In this document: positions 10,942 to 21,800 of the stretch, in pieces | Numbering within the stretch: position 1 is the stretch's first letter | Layout of the letters: every line of letters starts with the position of its first letter | Source: Tridacna crocea | Lineage: Eukaryota > Mollusca > Bivalvia > Cardiida > Cardiidae | Length of the DNA stretch: 64,000 bases | Direction of reading: 5' to 3' | Assembly: GCA_943736015.1 (NCBI GenBank) | Contig: OX031060.1 | Span: 27,853,231 to 27,917,230, forward strand | Translations under genes and position numbers: made by a program | The notes under the pieces: generated by a model | The model's input: only the letters and a program-made list of their open reading frames with translations | Databases searched by the model: none | What the model was told of the DNA's origin: nothing

Positions 10942-11783
10942 CTGAAAGCCAATGAAATATCATTTTAGAAACCACTTACGAATACAATTATTCAACATGA
11001 AGCGATAAGTAGACATCCACGTGGGTTTCCATGTTTACCTTCTATTTGAAAGGTCGTGACCTTATTCTATTTTTATCAAAAATGAAATGCTATGAGCAAT
11101 TTCATTTGTTGCAGTTAGAGCTGGCTGCATCCAATGAAACAGCTTATTTGGGGAATGTAAAAATGAAGCTCGATCTGCCAAGGGTAGAGTAGCATAGTGA
11201 ATCGTCAGCCTTGGCTTGCGAAGATGCAGTATGATAGGCATTTGCAGAAAACAATCTAAAAATGGCTCAGAGAGTTGTACTTGTCTCTGGTAAACAGTGT
11301 TAAGATTTTTCTCTTTTTTTCCCCTCAAATATTTTTCTACATGTTGTGAAATCCAGGGCTTGTTTGGTAACGAGTTAGGTAACTGTCCATTTTCTTTCCA
11401 CTTGATGAGATAAAATATATTCAGTAGTATTTATAAGTACAATAAATTTCATTCATATCACAAATATTTTCTATGCCCCTTTAAGACGGGAAGAAAGAGC
11501 CCGTCTTCTTCCCAACCTAAAAACATTAGTTTAATCCTGTATGATAATTATATTAGGTAACAATATCTTGAAGGTGTTAATTTGGAAATAAATTATGCAT
11601 AACTGCTTCAAGTCAGACATACAGTATACAGACAGGGCAGGCTCCAGATGCAGTGTAATTCAATATAACCAGATTTATACCCTGCATAAAACAATTATGT
11701 TTGAACTCTATTCTCAACAGTTTGTACTTTACACAAAACTGTATACATGAATAAAATAGCTTCAAATAAAAAGCACTCTAGCT

Positions 11784-11937
11784 TAAGGGGTGAATGCTGA
11801 GAAACAGCATTTTCTCCTTTTCTGACAATGTTTTCTACCCTTATCAAATGACAAATACTTCGACTAGTCTAAATTGAAAAGATTTGCAGATGACAAAATT
11901 TGGATAAATGATGGAAATGTGTCTAATAAAGGGTTAA
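11784..11937 (+). repeat. Family A, rearranged
   Basis: Right arm sequence followed by a left-type terminal region: internal rearrangement or fusion of two copies. Confidence 0.5.
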
Positions 11938-12056
11938 AACATGAGGGCCATGGTGGACCTGTACTGCTCCACTGGCTAATAAATAAAAACACTACAAGCC
12001 AAACATTACAATAATTGACCAGTTGGTTTCAAACTTTAGGACATAAATTTTTTTTT

Positions 12057-13226
12057 CTATCTAATCCTACACGAAAGTTGTGACCCCCAGGCAAAGCCAA
12101 TTTTGACAACAAAGCTATAATTATTTGAATCCTGGTGGAGGTCCACAATATAAAGCCCCATACCAAGTAATACAGTTCTAGAATGTGTGGTTATAAACAA
12201 GATTTTCAAAGTTTTCTCAATAAAAGGCCCCCCTGTAAAACATGATACCCATGAGACAGGGCTAAATTTAGTAGCGCTAGTCTCTATTATGGTTAGTAAC
12301 ATGATGACTTACAAAGTTTTCACCACAAAAGCCCATGTAAAACTTGTGACCCCTGGTGTGGGGACAAACTTGACCCCAAGGCTATAATTTGAGCCCCCCT
12401 GATAGAGGCCCACTAGCTAAAGCTACATGCAAAACTTGGTAGCCCTAGGCCTTATGGTTAAGTACAAGTAGATTTAAAAAAAAAAAATTCCAAAGGAGCC
12501 CATGTAAAACTTTTGACCCCTAGGATGGGGGCAAATTTAACCACAGGGCTTTAATTTGGGCACCTTTAGTAGAAAACCACTTGATAAAGCTAGATACAAA
12601 ATTGAGAAGCCCAAGGCCTTATGGCTAGGTACCAGAGGAATTTTAAAGTTTTCCCTATATAAGCCCTTATAAAACTTGTGACCCCTGGGGTGGGGCCAAA
12701 TTTGACCCCTGAGCTATCATTTGGGCACTCTTGGTAGACAACTACTTGATAAAGATACATGGAAAATTTGGTAGCCCTAGGCCCTATGGCTACCTACCAG
12801 AAGGATTTTAAAGTTTGCCCTATATAAGCCCATATGAAACTTGCGACCCCCAGGATGGGGCCAAATTTGACCCCAGGGCTATTATTTAAAGAGCTTGGTA
12901 GAGGTCCACTAGATAAAGGTACATACCAAATTTGGAAGCCCTAGGCCTTACGGTTTCAGAGAAGCTTTTTAAAAAAATTCAATATTTTTCAGTTTATTTG
13001 CCATGGCAACCAAAGTTTTTGAAGGAATATAATTCTTTAAAGGAATTCTGAAGAGGACCATAGCAGGATAATTTCTGTAAAGTTCCGTCAAAATTGGATG
13101 AGCAGTTTCAGAGGAGAAGATGTTTGAAAAAAAAAGTTCATGGACGCACGGACAGACGGACACACTCAGGACGGACAAGGGGCCATGACATAAGCCCACT
13201 GGCCTTTGGCCAATGGAGCTAAAAAT
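12057..13226 (-). mobile_element. Inverted copy of the 166 bp-unit element
   Basis: Landmark AAACTTGTGACCCC recurs near 12341, 12510, 12672 and 12838, about 165 apart. Reverse-complemented units match those at 3817-5465 (GGGGTCACAAGTTT). The right end GGAGCTAAAAATTG is the inverted TTTTTAGCTC terminus. Confidence 0.65.
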
Positions 13227-13282
13227 TGTTGAAAGCATAAGTTTACCTTTTTGTACTGTTTCCAACATGTTTTCTTGCATTT

Positions 13283-13339
13283 TAACTCTTTACCACAAAA
13301 TTTAACAGTCTAAAATACTGTCGTTTGGTAATGGGTTAA
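13283..13339 (+). repeat. Minimal 57 bp family A derivative
   Basis: Only the two ends remain: TTAACTCTTTACCACAAAA, a few bases, then GTCGTTTGGTAATGGGTTAA. No palindrome. Confidence 0.75.
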
Positions 13340-13576
13340 CTCTGGCAAAAATTCCATAATCTAATCCAAGATCAACAAGCAATTTCGTTGAAATGATATC
13401 CCCCGTCGAAAAAGACCTTTTTTGATACAAACGTATAAGAGGTGTTGTGTTTTGCATGTACATGTGGCCTTTTCGTTATTGGTCCATGATGAAATTATAC
13501 ATTGAGCTCCCTTGTTCCATAGCACAGGATTTCATTACATAAAAAAATATAAAGAGGTCCATAATAGGATTATACA

Positions 13577-14122
13577 TTAAAGGTGGCCCTTCAGATCTTA
13601 GGACGAAAATTTTACAAAAATGCAAAAAATCATCCCTATACTCCCATAGCCTTTCAATTTGCGTTCATAAAACCCCAGTAGTCGAAAACCATCCGATAAC
13701 ACGAGAAATTAAAGATTTATTACGGACCAGGTTGATACTAACGGGAGAGACGTTCTATTTTTAGATTATCAATTCTCTCATTTAAATACAGGAAAACAGA
13801 CACAAAGTTTCAAACATCCGTCCGAAGAAGACATTATGGAAAATAATTATTACATATTTGTTATGTAATGGAATTTCAGCGTTTTTGGCCACGTGCCAGT
13901 CGCTTGACATTCCCACAATGCTTTATTGATTTTTGGCGCAAAATCTAAAAATAGCTAAAGAGGCTATGTAGCCTTTTAAGGGAATACCATCAAAAATTTT
14001 TCTTTTTGTAATTTTATGATTCTTAATAATTGATGATTTGTATTGTTTTTTCATATAAATTTCAATGATATCTATATTTTCTAATTTGGTGTGATGTGAA
14101 AATTCTAAATACCCACCTTTAA
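13577..14122 (-). repeat. Family H MITE
   Basis: TTAA|AGGTGGCCC at left, CCCACCT|TTAA at right; opposite orientation to 7303-7833. Confidence 0.88.
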
Positions 14123-14163
14123 GTACCCTTTATGCAGAACTCGGCATTTCATAAAATGAAAAC

Positions 14164-15490
14164 AAATAAAGGAAATATACATAAAACCCCCTTTTCCCAT
14201 GACATGTCATATCATATATAATGACATATTATGGAAAAAGGAGGTTTTATGTATATTTCCTTTATCTGTTTTCATTTCAGGATTACATATATGTGGGGAA
14301 AAAAATGTATCAATGCACTATCCAATGGAAAACATGCGTGAAGTTTCATCAATTTTTGTCAAGGACTTTAGAAGATATCCCTCTCACAATATAAGCCGCC
14401 ACACTGCTGCCATTTCAAGCAGGCAGATAGAGACTAGAGTGTTGAAATTTGTAGCACCTGCCTGGGTAGATGAATGGATATATGGCATTACTTGTGATCT
14501 AAAACGCTTACGAACAGACTGATGCATGGAGACACGAATGCACAATTCTCATTGGTCACTGGCTTTGATTCAAGCAATAAAAATATGAAGTTCTATGAAA
14601 ATATGTGCAAAAGTTAGAGATACACTGATAAAAAATTAAATTTGACACAAAGTCCTCTTTTTCCATGATACAGTGATAAATTGCAAAACCCTGACAACAT
14701 GTGCAATGTCGCATGATCTGTGAAAATCTCATCCAAATCTGTTGAGATATGTCCAGTAATTAAAGAGATTCTGGTGAAAAATGAAATTATAACATGAAGC
14801 CCCCTTATTCCATGATGCAGCTACAAATCCCAAAACCTTCACAATATGCCAAGAAACGTGGGAGGCGTTGTGTTGGGTCACATGATAATGTGAAAATTCC
14901 ATTCAAATCTGCCAATAAATGTGGGAGGAGTTGCCTTCACAAGAAATAGAATGAAATAAAACATGAAGCTCCCTTTTTTCATGATGCAGCTACAAATCAC
15001 AAAACCTTGAGAATATGCGATAGGTCAGAAGATGAGAAACATTCTGTGAAAATTCTTTTCAATTCCATCAAGAAATGTGGAAGGAGCTGCAAGAAATGGA
15101 ATGAAATATAACATGAAACCACCTTTTTCCTTGACACCTTATTACAAAAACAAGGGCAAATAACTGTGGTGTTGCACGGTCAATGTAGGTGGAACTTTTT
15201 TTTTCTGCATTTCCTAATGGAGATTGACAGATGTGACAAGTTCAATGTAAAACCTTTGTATGGTTTTGAAGACAAGACTCCAAACATCGAAAATGTACTA
15301 AGTATAACTCAAGTGAAACTTAAAATCGCTTTCAGTCGGCCATTTTGCATCAAATAAAAAAAACAAAAGAAGGGTCATTGTATACATGTATAAAGTTTCA
15401 CGAAATTCCGTCCAATGGTATTGGAGATATTTGCTGGGATGGTCGGATGGACAGAAGGACGGACAAAGCTAAAACTATATCCCTCCGCCT
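14164..15490 (+). mobile_element. Repeat element with a 45 bp inverted repeat and about 150-165 bp tandem units
   Basis: An imperfect hairpin at 14164-14268 (ATACATAAAACCCCC against GGTTTTATGTAT), then units marked by TTCCATGATGCAGCTACAAA near 14648, 14795, 14960 and 15113. The end carries GGACAGAAGGACGGACAAAG, common at ends of such molluscan repeats. Confidence 0.55.
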
Positions 15491-15663
15491 ACGATAGATT
15501 CCGACTCGCAAGCCCCGTCACTGTACAACCAAGCAGCTCCAGATCTTGATAGATCTATGTAGGAAGTATTGGTATTGAAACTACAGAAATGTATGGACAG
15601 GTGCTTTGGCTGTAAGTACATGTACTTGTCGGCCTTTTCACAATATATTGGATAAGACTTCAT

Positions 15664-15756
15664 TGGTTACCAGCATTTTCTACTTTTCCCACAATGTCTT
15701 CAAAAGGCTTTTTTCTCAGGGTTGTTAAAAGTCGGAGATGTGTGGTAAAGAGTTAA
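15664..15756 (+). repeat. Family A right half
   Basis: Begins at the palindrome centre and ends AAAGAG|TTAA at 15753-15756. A more decayed relative continues to about 15885. Confidence 0.7.
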
Positions 15757-15979
15757 GAGGTTTTCGAAGCAAATTGATGAAATGATGGTTACAAGTATTT
15801 CCACCTCTTTCCCATGGTATTTTCAAGTCTTGTTCCTCAGAGCATGTAAAATATGGCATTCTTAAACGGGTTAAAACTATTTCTCCAATGGTGTGAATAT
15901 TTACAATTGACCTATGAGAAAACATCACCAAAGTCACAAAGGACAGATCTCATAGTTTGAAAGTTTGAGACCAACCCTC

Positions 15980-16189
15980 ACTAGTTTTTACAACCCCTAG
16001 AAGGCTTTCGAAAACATTGTGGGAAAAGGAGAAGATACTGGTAACTGTTACCAGCATTTTCTCCTTTTCCCACAATGTTTTCTATCCTGCAGGAAAGGAA
16101 TTTCATTTTTTGAGCAATGTTTAATTTGCCAACCGCAAGTGCTTTCAGTTTGGACCAATCTAAAATTTCATGGTTCAGTAAAGAGTTAA
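15980..16189 (+). repeat. Family A MITE
   Basis: Palindrome centre altered to a duplicated GGTAACTGTTACC; TTAA at 16186-16189. Confidence 0.75.
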
Positions 16190-16454
16190 CTCCGTCCCAT
16201 AAGTTTGCCTTGAGGTCAAAATATAGTCACTGGCGGGCTGTGTATAGTCTTTCATAGGTGCGCAATATGTTTTATGTTAACAGTTAAGGCTTTAGAACTT
16301 GCCTACATCCAGTGTGGATCAAGATAAGCCTGCAAGCAACGTGCAATCTTTTAATCTACACTATCATTCTGTTCTGCCTGCACAATCAAGGTGTAGATCA
16401 AGATCAGACTTCACAATTTGCACACAAAAGAAGCAGTCTGTCAATATCTGTGGA

Positions 16455-16907
16455 TAATTTACCAAACAATCCCAAGCAACCATGAAAAAGAAGACTTCTT
16501 AACCCTTTACCAAACAATGCCTGGTTTTCATGACCCTGAGAGAGAAGCCTTCTGAAAACATTGTGCGAAAAGGAGAAAATGCTGGTAACCAGCATTTTCT
16601 CCATTTCCCAGTGTTTTCTGCCCTTCCCAAAATAAATTTCCATTTTTGAGTCACATTTATTTTGTTGTCTGCAAATGCTTCCAATTTGGACTAGTCTAAA
16701 ATTTTGTTGTCTGGTAAAAAGGTTTAAAAACATTGTGAAAAAACTGAGAAAATGTTGGTAACTAGCAATTTTTACTCCCTTCCCCCTCCCCCTCATGTTT
16801 TCTACCCTATTAAGAGACAAATTTCATCATTTATGCCACATCTAAATTGTCGTCTGCAAATGTTTTCAATTTGGATCAGAGTACATTTTTTGTCATTTGG
16901 GTTTATT
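16455..16907 (+). repeat. Family A MITE (outer), split by an inner A
   Basis: Left part 16455-16498, right part 16728-16907, decayed ends. Confidence 0.7.
16499..16727 (+). repeat. Family A MITE (inner, nested)
   Basis: TTAA at 16499-16502 and 16724-16727; same host position as 6903 and 8601. Confidence 0.85.
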
Positions 16908-17093
16908 TCATGCTTTCCAGTATGTTATAGAGAAATAATGGCAAATTATTTTTTTATATCATGACCAGTGAAAAATACCAATGTTTATATAGATCTAGTA
17001 ACTCTTCAATTGAAGGCGGAAACAGTTGTTCACCCAGCACTAGTTACCAAGAGAAAATGTGTGTTCTTCTCAACCAGATGCACATTTGACTTA

Positions 17094-17674
17094 ACTCTTT
17101 ACCACACACTCCATTATCTCCCGCTAGACGGCATTCTATAAATACTCATCTATCTAATTTGGGCATTCTGGGTACAAAACGGAACCACTTTCCTACGTGA
17201 AAACCGTTACTTTGAATTTCAAACTAAAATAAATGTTTACTCAATAAAACGCTACCCCATGCAATTCACTCAGCTGTGATCAGCAGTCTAGAGAAATCTA
17301 GAGCTAAAGCAGGTCTCATTTCTCCTCAAACGTATTGATAAAAGCTCTTTTCTACTTTACTACTTCATAGAGCGTAATATTACAGTCAGCCCGCTTTTGG
17401 GGCTAGTGATGTGTCATATAAGACAGTCGAATCTTTGAAGAATATTACATGCGCAGACGCCACACAATCCGACATTTAACAACCCTGAAAATGAAACCCT
17501 TTGAAAAAATTGTGGGAAAAGGAGAAAATGCTGGTAACCAGCATTTTCTACTTTTCCCACAATGGTTTCTATCCTTCCAAAACTAAATTTCAATTTTTGA
17601 GTCACATTCAATTTGTCGTCTGCAAGTGCTTTGAATTTGGGTTGGTCTAAAATTTTGTTGTGTGGTAAAGAGTC
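17094..17674 (+). repeat. Family A copy split by element K
   Basis: TTAACTCTTTACCACACA at 17094, then K, then the rest from about 17455, with palindrome 17507-17571. Confidence 0.6.
17125..17427 (+). repeat. Element K, copy 1
   Basis: Matches 46205-46575 in reverse; shared landmarks are TCTATCTAATTTGGGCAT and AACGCTA..CCATGCAATTC. Confidence 0.6.
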
Positions 17675-17719
17675 AATTTACCCCATATTTCCCACACTTC
17701 AGGTAATATTGTAATGCAT

Positions 17720-18000
17720 TGCTAAGTGGAGGGGCTACGCTATGGGGAATAACCAAAAAGAACTGTACTGGATTTTGATTTAGTTCCTCCAAGAATGGGG
17801 TAAAAGCATGAATAAATAGAATATTTGAAGTTTTTCGAGTGAAAGATTGCAAATTATTTCATCTTGTAAACACCATCAGCAATATTTTGTATGGTGGCTA
17901 TGCCACTTGTGAAAATACATGTATTACTGCCAATATTCAGTCAATGAAATAAATTTTGATCTTTCACCGTAAAAATCAAATACCCACTATTTATTTGGCA
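17720..18000 (-). repeat. Element F, truncated
   Basis: Palindromic end 17829-17969 (GTGAAAGATTGC to GATCTTTCAC) plus part of the body shared with 58548-58990. Confidence 0.65.
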
Positions 18001-18147
18001 CTCTATGGGGTAAGTACAGGTGCAGTGTTATGGCAGCTCTGTGTTTAGAGAGTAGATAGATTATAGAGTTTCCAGTCTGGTGGATGTGAAATACAAAGCT
18101 TTGAACACTTGTATCGTGATTTTTTATTATAAACTATACAAGTCCTC

Positions 18148-18328
18148 TTAACTATTTACCAAACTATCCCATATTTTCACAGCTCTCAGCTAGAGGCCTT
18201 TTGGAGACCTTGTGGGAAAAGGAGAAAATGCGTTACCAGCATTTTCTCGCAGTGTTTTCAATTTTTGGGTTGCATTAATTTTGTCGTTTGCAAATGCTTT
18301 CCAGCTGTATAAGAGGCCTGCAACAAAT
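18148..18328 (+). repeat. Family A, decayed
   Basis: TTAA at 18148; the palindrome has lost GCTGGT and CTCC portions. Confidence 0.65.
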
Positions 18329-18335
18329 TTTTCTT

Positions 18336-18563
18336 TTAACCCTTTACTCCATAGATACTCATTTCTATGCATTGCTTGTAAAAGCCTTAGGAAAACATAG
18401 TGGCAAAAGATGAAATTGCTCGTGACGAGCAATTTCACCTTTTGTCACAATGTTTTCTATGCTATCCAAAGGTGTCATATATACATAAGAATCAGCTTCA
18501 TCCTTGCTGTTATTTAGGTTAATTACAGATACCATAGAAATATCTTATGAGGTAAAGGGTTTA
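18336..18563 (+). repeat. Family A' MITE
   Basis: TTAACCCTTTACTCCATAGA end; palindrome centre GCTCGTGACGAGC. Just past TIMM13 exon 3, possibly within the 3' UTR. Confidence 0.8.
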
Positions 18564-18754
18564 TGAATAACTAATTCCACAGTTCTCATCTTCAGTTGAT
18601 CATATTCACTTCAATAATACATGTACATAACTTGTCCATCTATACACTTGAAAAATGTGACTTTTCTTGCACTCTTGTGACCAATTATTAATAGTTCATG
18701 CACTTCAAAGATGGGATTCTTCATGTATGACTACTCTTGCTACCAAACCGTTTA

Positions 18755-18850
18755 TCAAAGATTTGACTCCTCTTGCACTCTTGCTACCAGAGCTTGTGCC
18801 ACAATCTTTTCTGTATCCATCCATCTGTCCATACAGTATGCCAAACATTT
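18755..18850 (-). CDS. TIMM13: TIMM13 exon 3 (second CX3C and stop)
   Basis: Acceptor taatttttcag, then KCLAYCMDRWMD and a helical tail ending EESNL, stop TGA at 18757-18755. Confidence 0.92.
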   Translation of the reverse strand, partial: KCLAYCMDRWMDTEKIVAQALVARVQEESNL

Positions 18851-21800
18851 CTGAAAAATTAAGACAAAAACAAGTATAATCATACGGTCCGGCACTTATT
18901 TGCTTGTTTTTGTATTCATTTTGCCATTTCTTTAAACTATGAACAACAGATTTTGGGACTCAACTAAATTGAAACACTTGCAGATGACAAAATATTTGTA
19001 GCACAAAAGATGATTTCTAAGATGACATCTATCTGGATTAAACAACTGTGAGAAAAGATGAAAATGCTGGTTATCAGCATTTACTCCTTTTCCTACATTT
19101 TTTCGAAAGTCTTTTTCTATGGCATCATTAAAACATGGTATAATCTATAAAGAGCTATACATTATTTCAGCCCTAATATCAAGGGGTCTTTGAACCTATT
19201 ACTAGGGACGTGAGTCTGTGTTTAACTCATTACCAAATGACAAAATTTTAGGTATGTCTAAATCAAAAGTATTTGCAGTTACCAAATGACAAAATTTTAG
19301 GTATGTCCAAATCGAAAGTATTTGCAGACGACAAAATAAAAGTGACTGAAAATTTGAAATTTGTTTTCTGAATGGTAGAAAACATTGTGGGAAATGGAGA
19401 AAATGCTGGTTACCAGCATTTTCCCCTTTTCCCACAATGTTTTCTATAGGCTTCTTTCTCAGGGTTGTCAAATGTAGGGATTGTGTGGTAATGGGTTAAC
19501 TCTTAATAAACAACAAAATTTGAGGCTTGTCCAAATTGAAAAATCAAGTCTTTAGAAGAGGCAAAGAGCAAATCAAAGTTTCAAAGTTGCTCTGTTAGAC
19601 CTCTAAACTAAATTCTGAATTTTTGAAATTTCATGCCCTGCTGAGTTGAGCAGGAAACAAGTTGTAGAAGCAACTATCCAGGTCTCTGTTTTACAAACAA
19701 AACTGCTTAAGTTTTCCTTAAGTATAGTAAAGTGGCATTAATCTGCCATGAAATACGAGATAACTTTCATGATTATTTTAGAAAACTATTTTCCTGTAAA
19801 TTTTATCTTTCTAGGAATATTTTCTACCCTTCTCAAACCAAATTTCAATTTTTTTGACACATTTACTTTGAGATCTGCAAATGCTTCCAATTTAGGCAAG
19901 TCTATAATTTTGTTGTTTGGTGAAAAGTTAACTCTTTACCATACTACAAAATTGTTGACTTTTCCATCTGCAGATTATGCTTAAACTCTTTACCACACGA
20001 GAAAATTTTAGACTGGTCCAAATTGAAAGCATTTGCAGACGACAAAACAAAGGTAACTGAAAGTTTGAAACTTGTTCTGGGAAGGGTAGAAAACACAGTG
20101 GGAAAAGGAGAAAATGCTGGTTACCAGCATTTTCTCCTTTTCCCACAGTGTTTTCAAAAGGCTTCTTTCTCAGGGGCGTCAAAAGTAGGGATTGTGTGGT
20201 AATGGGTTAAATGTAGCTAAAATGATGAAATTTGTAAATGATAGAAAAGAAAACATTGTTAGAAAAGGAGAGAATGCTGGTTACCAGCATTTTTACGTTT
20301 TCCAACATTATTTTCTAAAGACTTCTTGCTCAGGGTTGATAAGTCTCAGGACTGTATGGTAAGTAAAAAGTTAACTCTTTTACCACACAATCCCGAACTT
20401 TAACGACTCTGTGAAAGACAGCCTTTGAAAACATTGTGGGAAAAGGAGAAAATGCTGGTTACCAGCATTTTCTCCTTTACCAACAATGTTTCCTACCCCT
20501 TTCCAAATCAAATTTCATCTTTTGATTCACATTTATTTTGTCGTCTGCAAATGCTTTCCATTTGGACTAGCCCAAATTTTGTCGTTTGGTAAAAGGTTAA
20601 CTCTTTCCCAAACGATCCCTGGTTTTAACGGGTCAGGAATAGAAGCCTTTTGAAAACATTGTGGGAAAAGGTGAAAATGCTGGTAACCAGCATTTTCTCC
20701 TTTTCCCACAATGTTTTCTACCCTATCATTTAGAAAAATCATCTTTTTAGCAACTGTTAATTTGTCATCTGCAAAATGCTTTCAATTTGGTGTGGTCCAA
20801 AATTTGCCGTTTGGGAAAGGGTTAAGAGGAGTTAAAAATAAAGGATACCATATTTACCTGTTGAGAGTTGTCTAAAGCTGATCCTGGCTTTGATATACAC
20901 TTCTCAAAACATTTATCGTTTATTTTCTGAAAAGAGAGAGATAATACAAGAAATGAATACTGACAGACTGAGTTAGTAGCTGGCAAATGATATGGTTATG
21001 TACTTTGAGCCAATTCAAAAGACTTGAACACTATGACAATATGCTAACAAACTCTGTGCTTGTTGCCGCTATAAGCCACGCCCCCTGAAGGCTAACAGAT
21101 ATGCTACAGAAGATAGTGCATTATACAGAATGAAACCCAGCCTCTTCTTTAAAGGACATGATGTATAGCACTGTCACAGGGACCCGACTCTATGCTTGTT
21201 GCTGTTATAAGCGACGCCCCCGAAGGCTAATAGATATGCTACAGAAGATAGTGCAAGATACAGAATGAAACCCAACCTGTTCTTTAAAGAACTTGGTGTA
21301 TAGCACTGTCATGGGGACCTCATTCGAAAAGGCTATTAGTAACTGTAGATAGCCAGCCATAGGAACTGAACCCATACCCTTGACGTTTACGAGTCCTACA
21401 TGTCACCTCATGAGCTATTTAGGCTGGTCAACATAAAAGTAGTCAGAACTGTTTTCCACTAAGACTAGTAACAGTGACTACTGCTATACCCTTTATCTTC
21501 CATCCCTTACAACATTCCCATGTTGAGTTGAAGCATATTCATTTTGTGAAACTATAGATACATGTTACAATGGTGATGTATATGTTATATAAGTTCCAGC
21601 TAATGTAGTGCATAGGTAAAAAAATAATACTGTGTTATCAAGATTTTTAAGAACAGTAGCCATTGGCCAATTTAGAAATCAACATGTGCTGCAAAATTTT
21701 TTTCTATTTTCTTCAGCCCCATGAAAATGTGGATCAGACTGTCTCTGGGTGATTACTACAGAGATCAGCTGACCTTTGCCAATCATAGTTTGATATCCAG

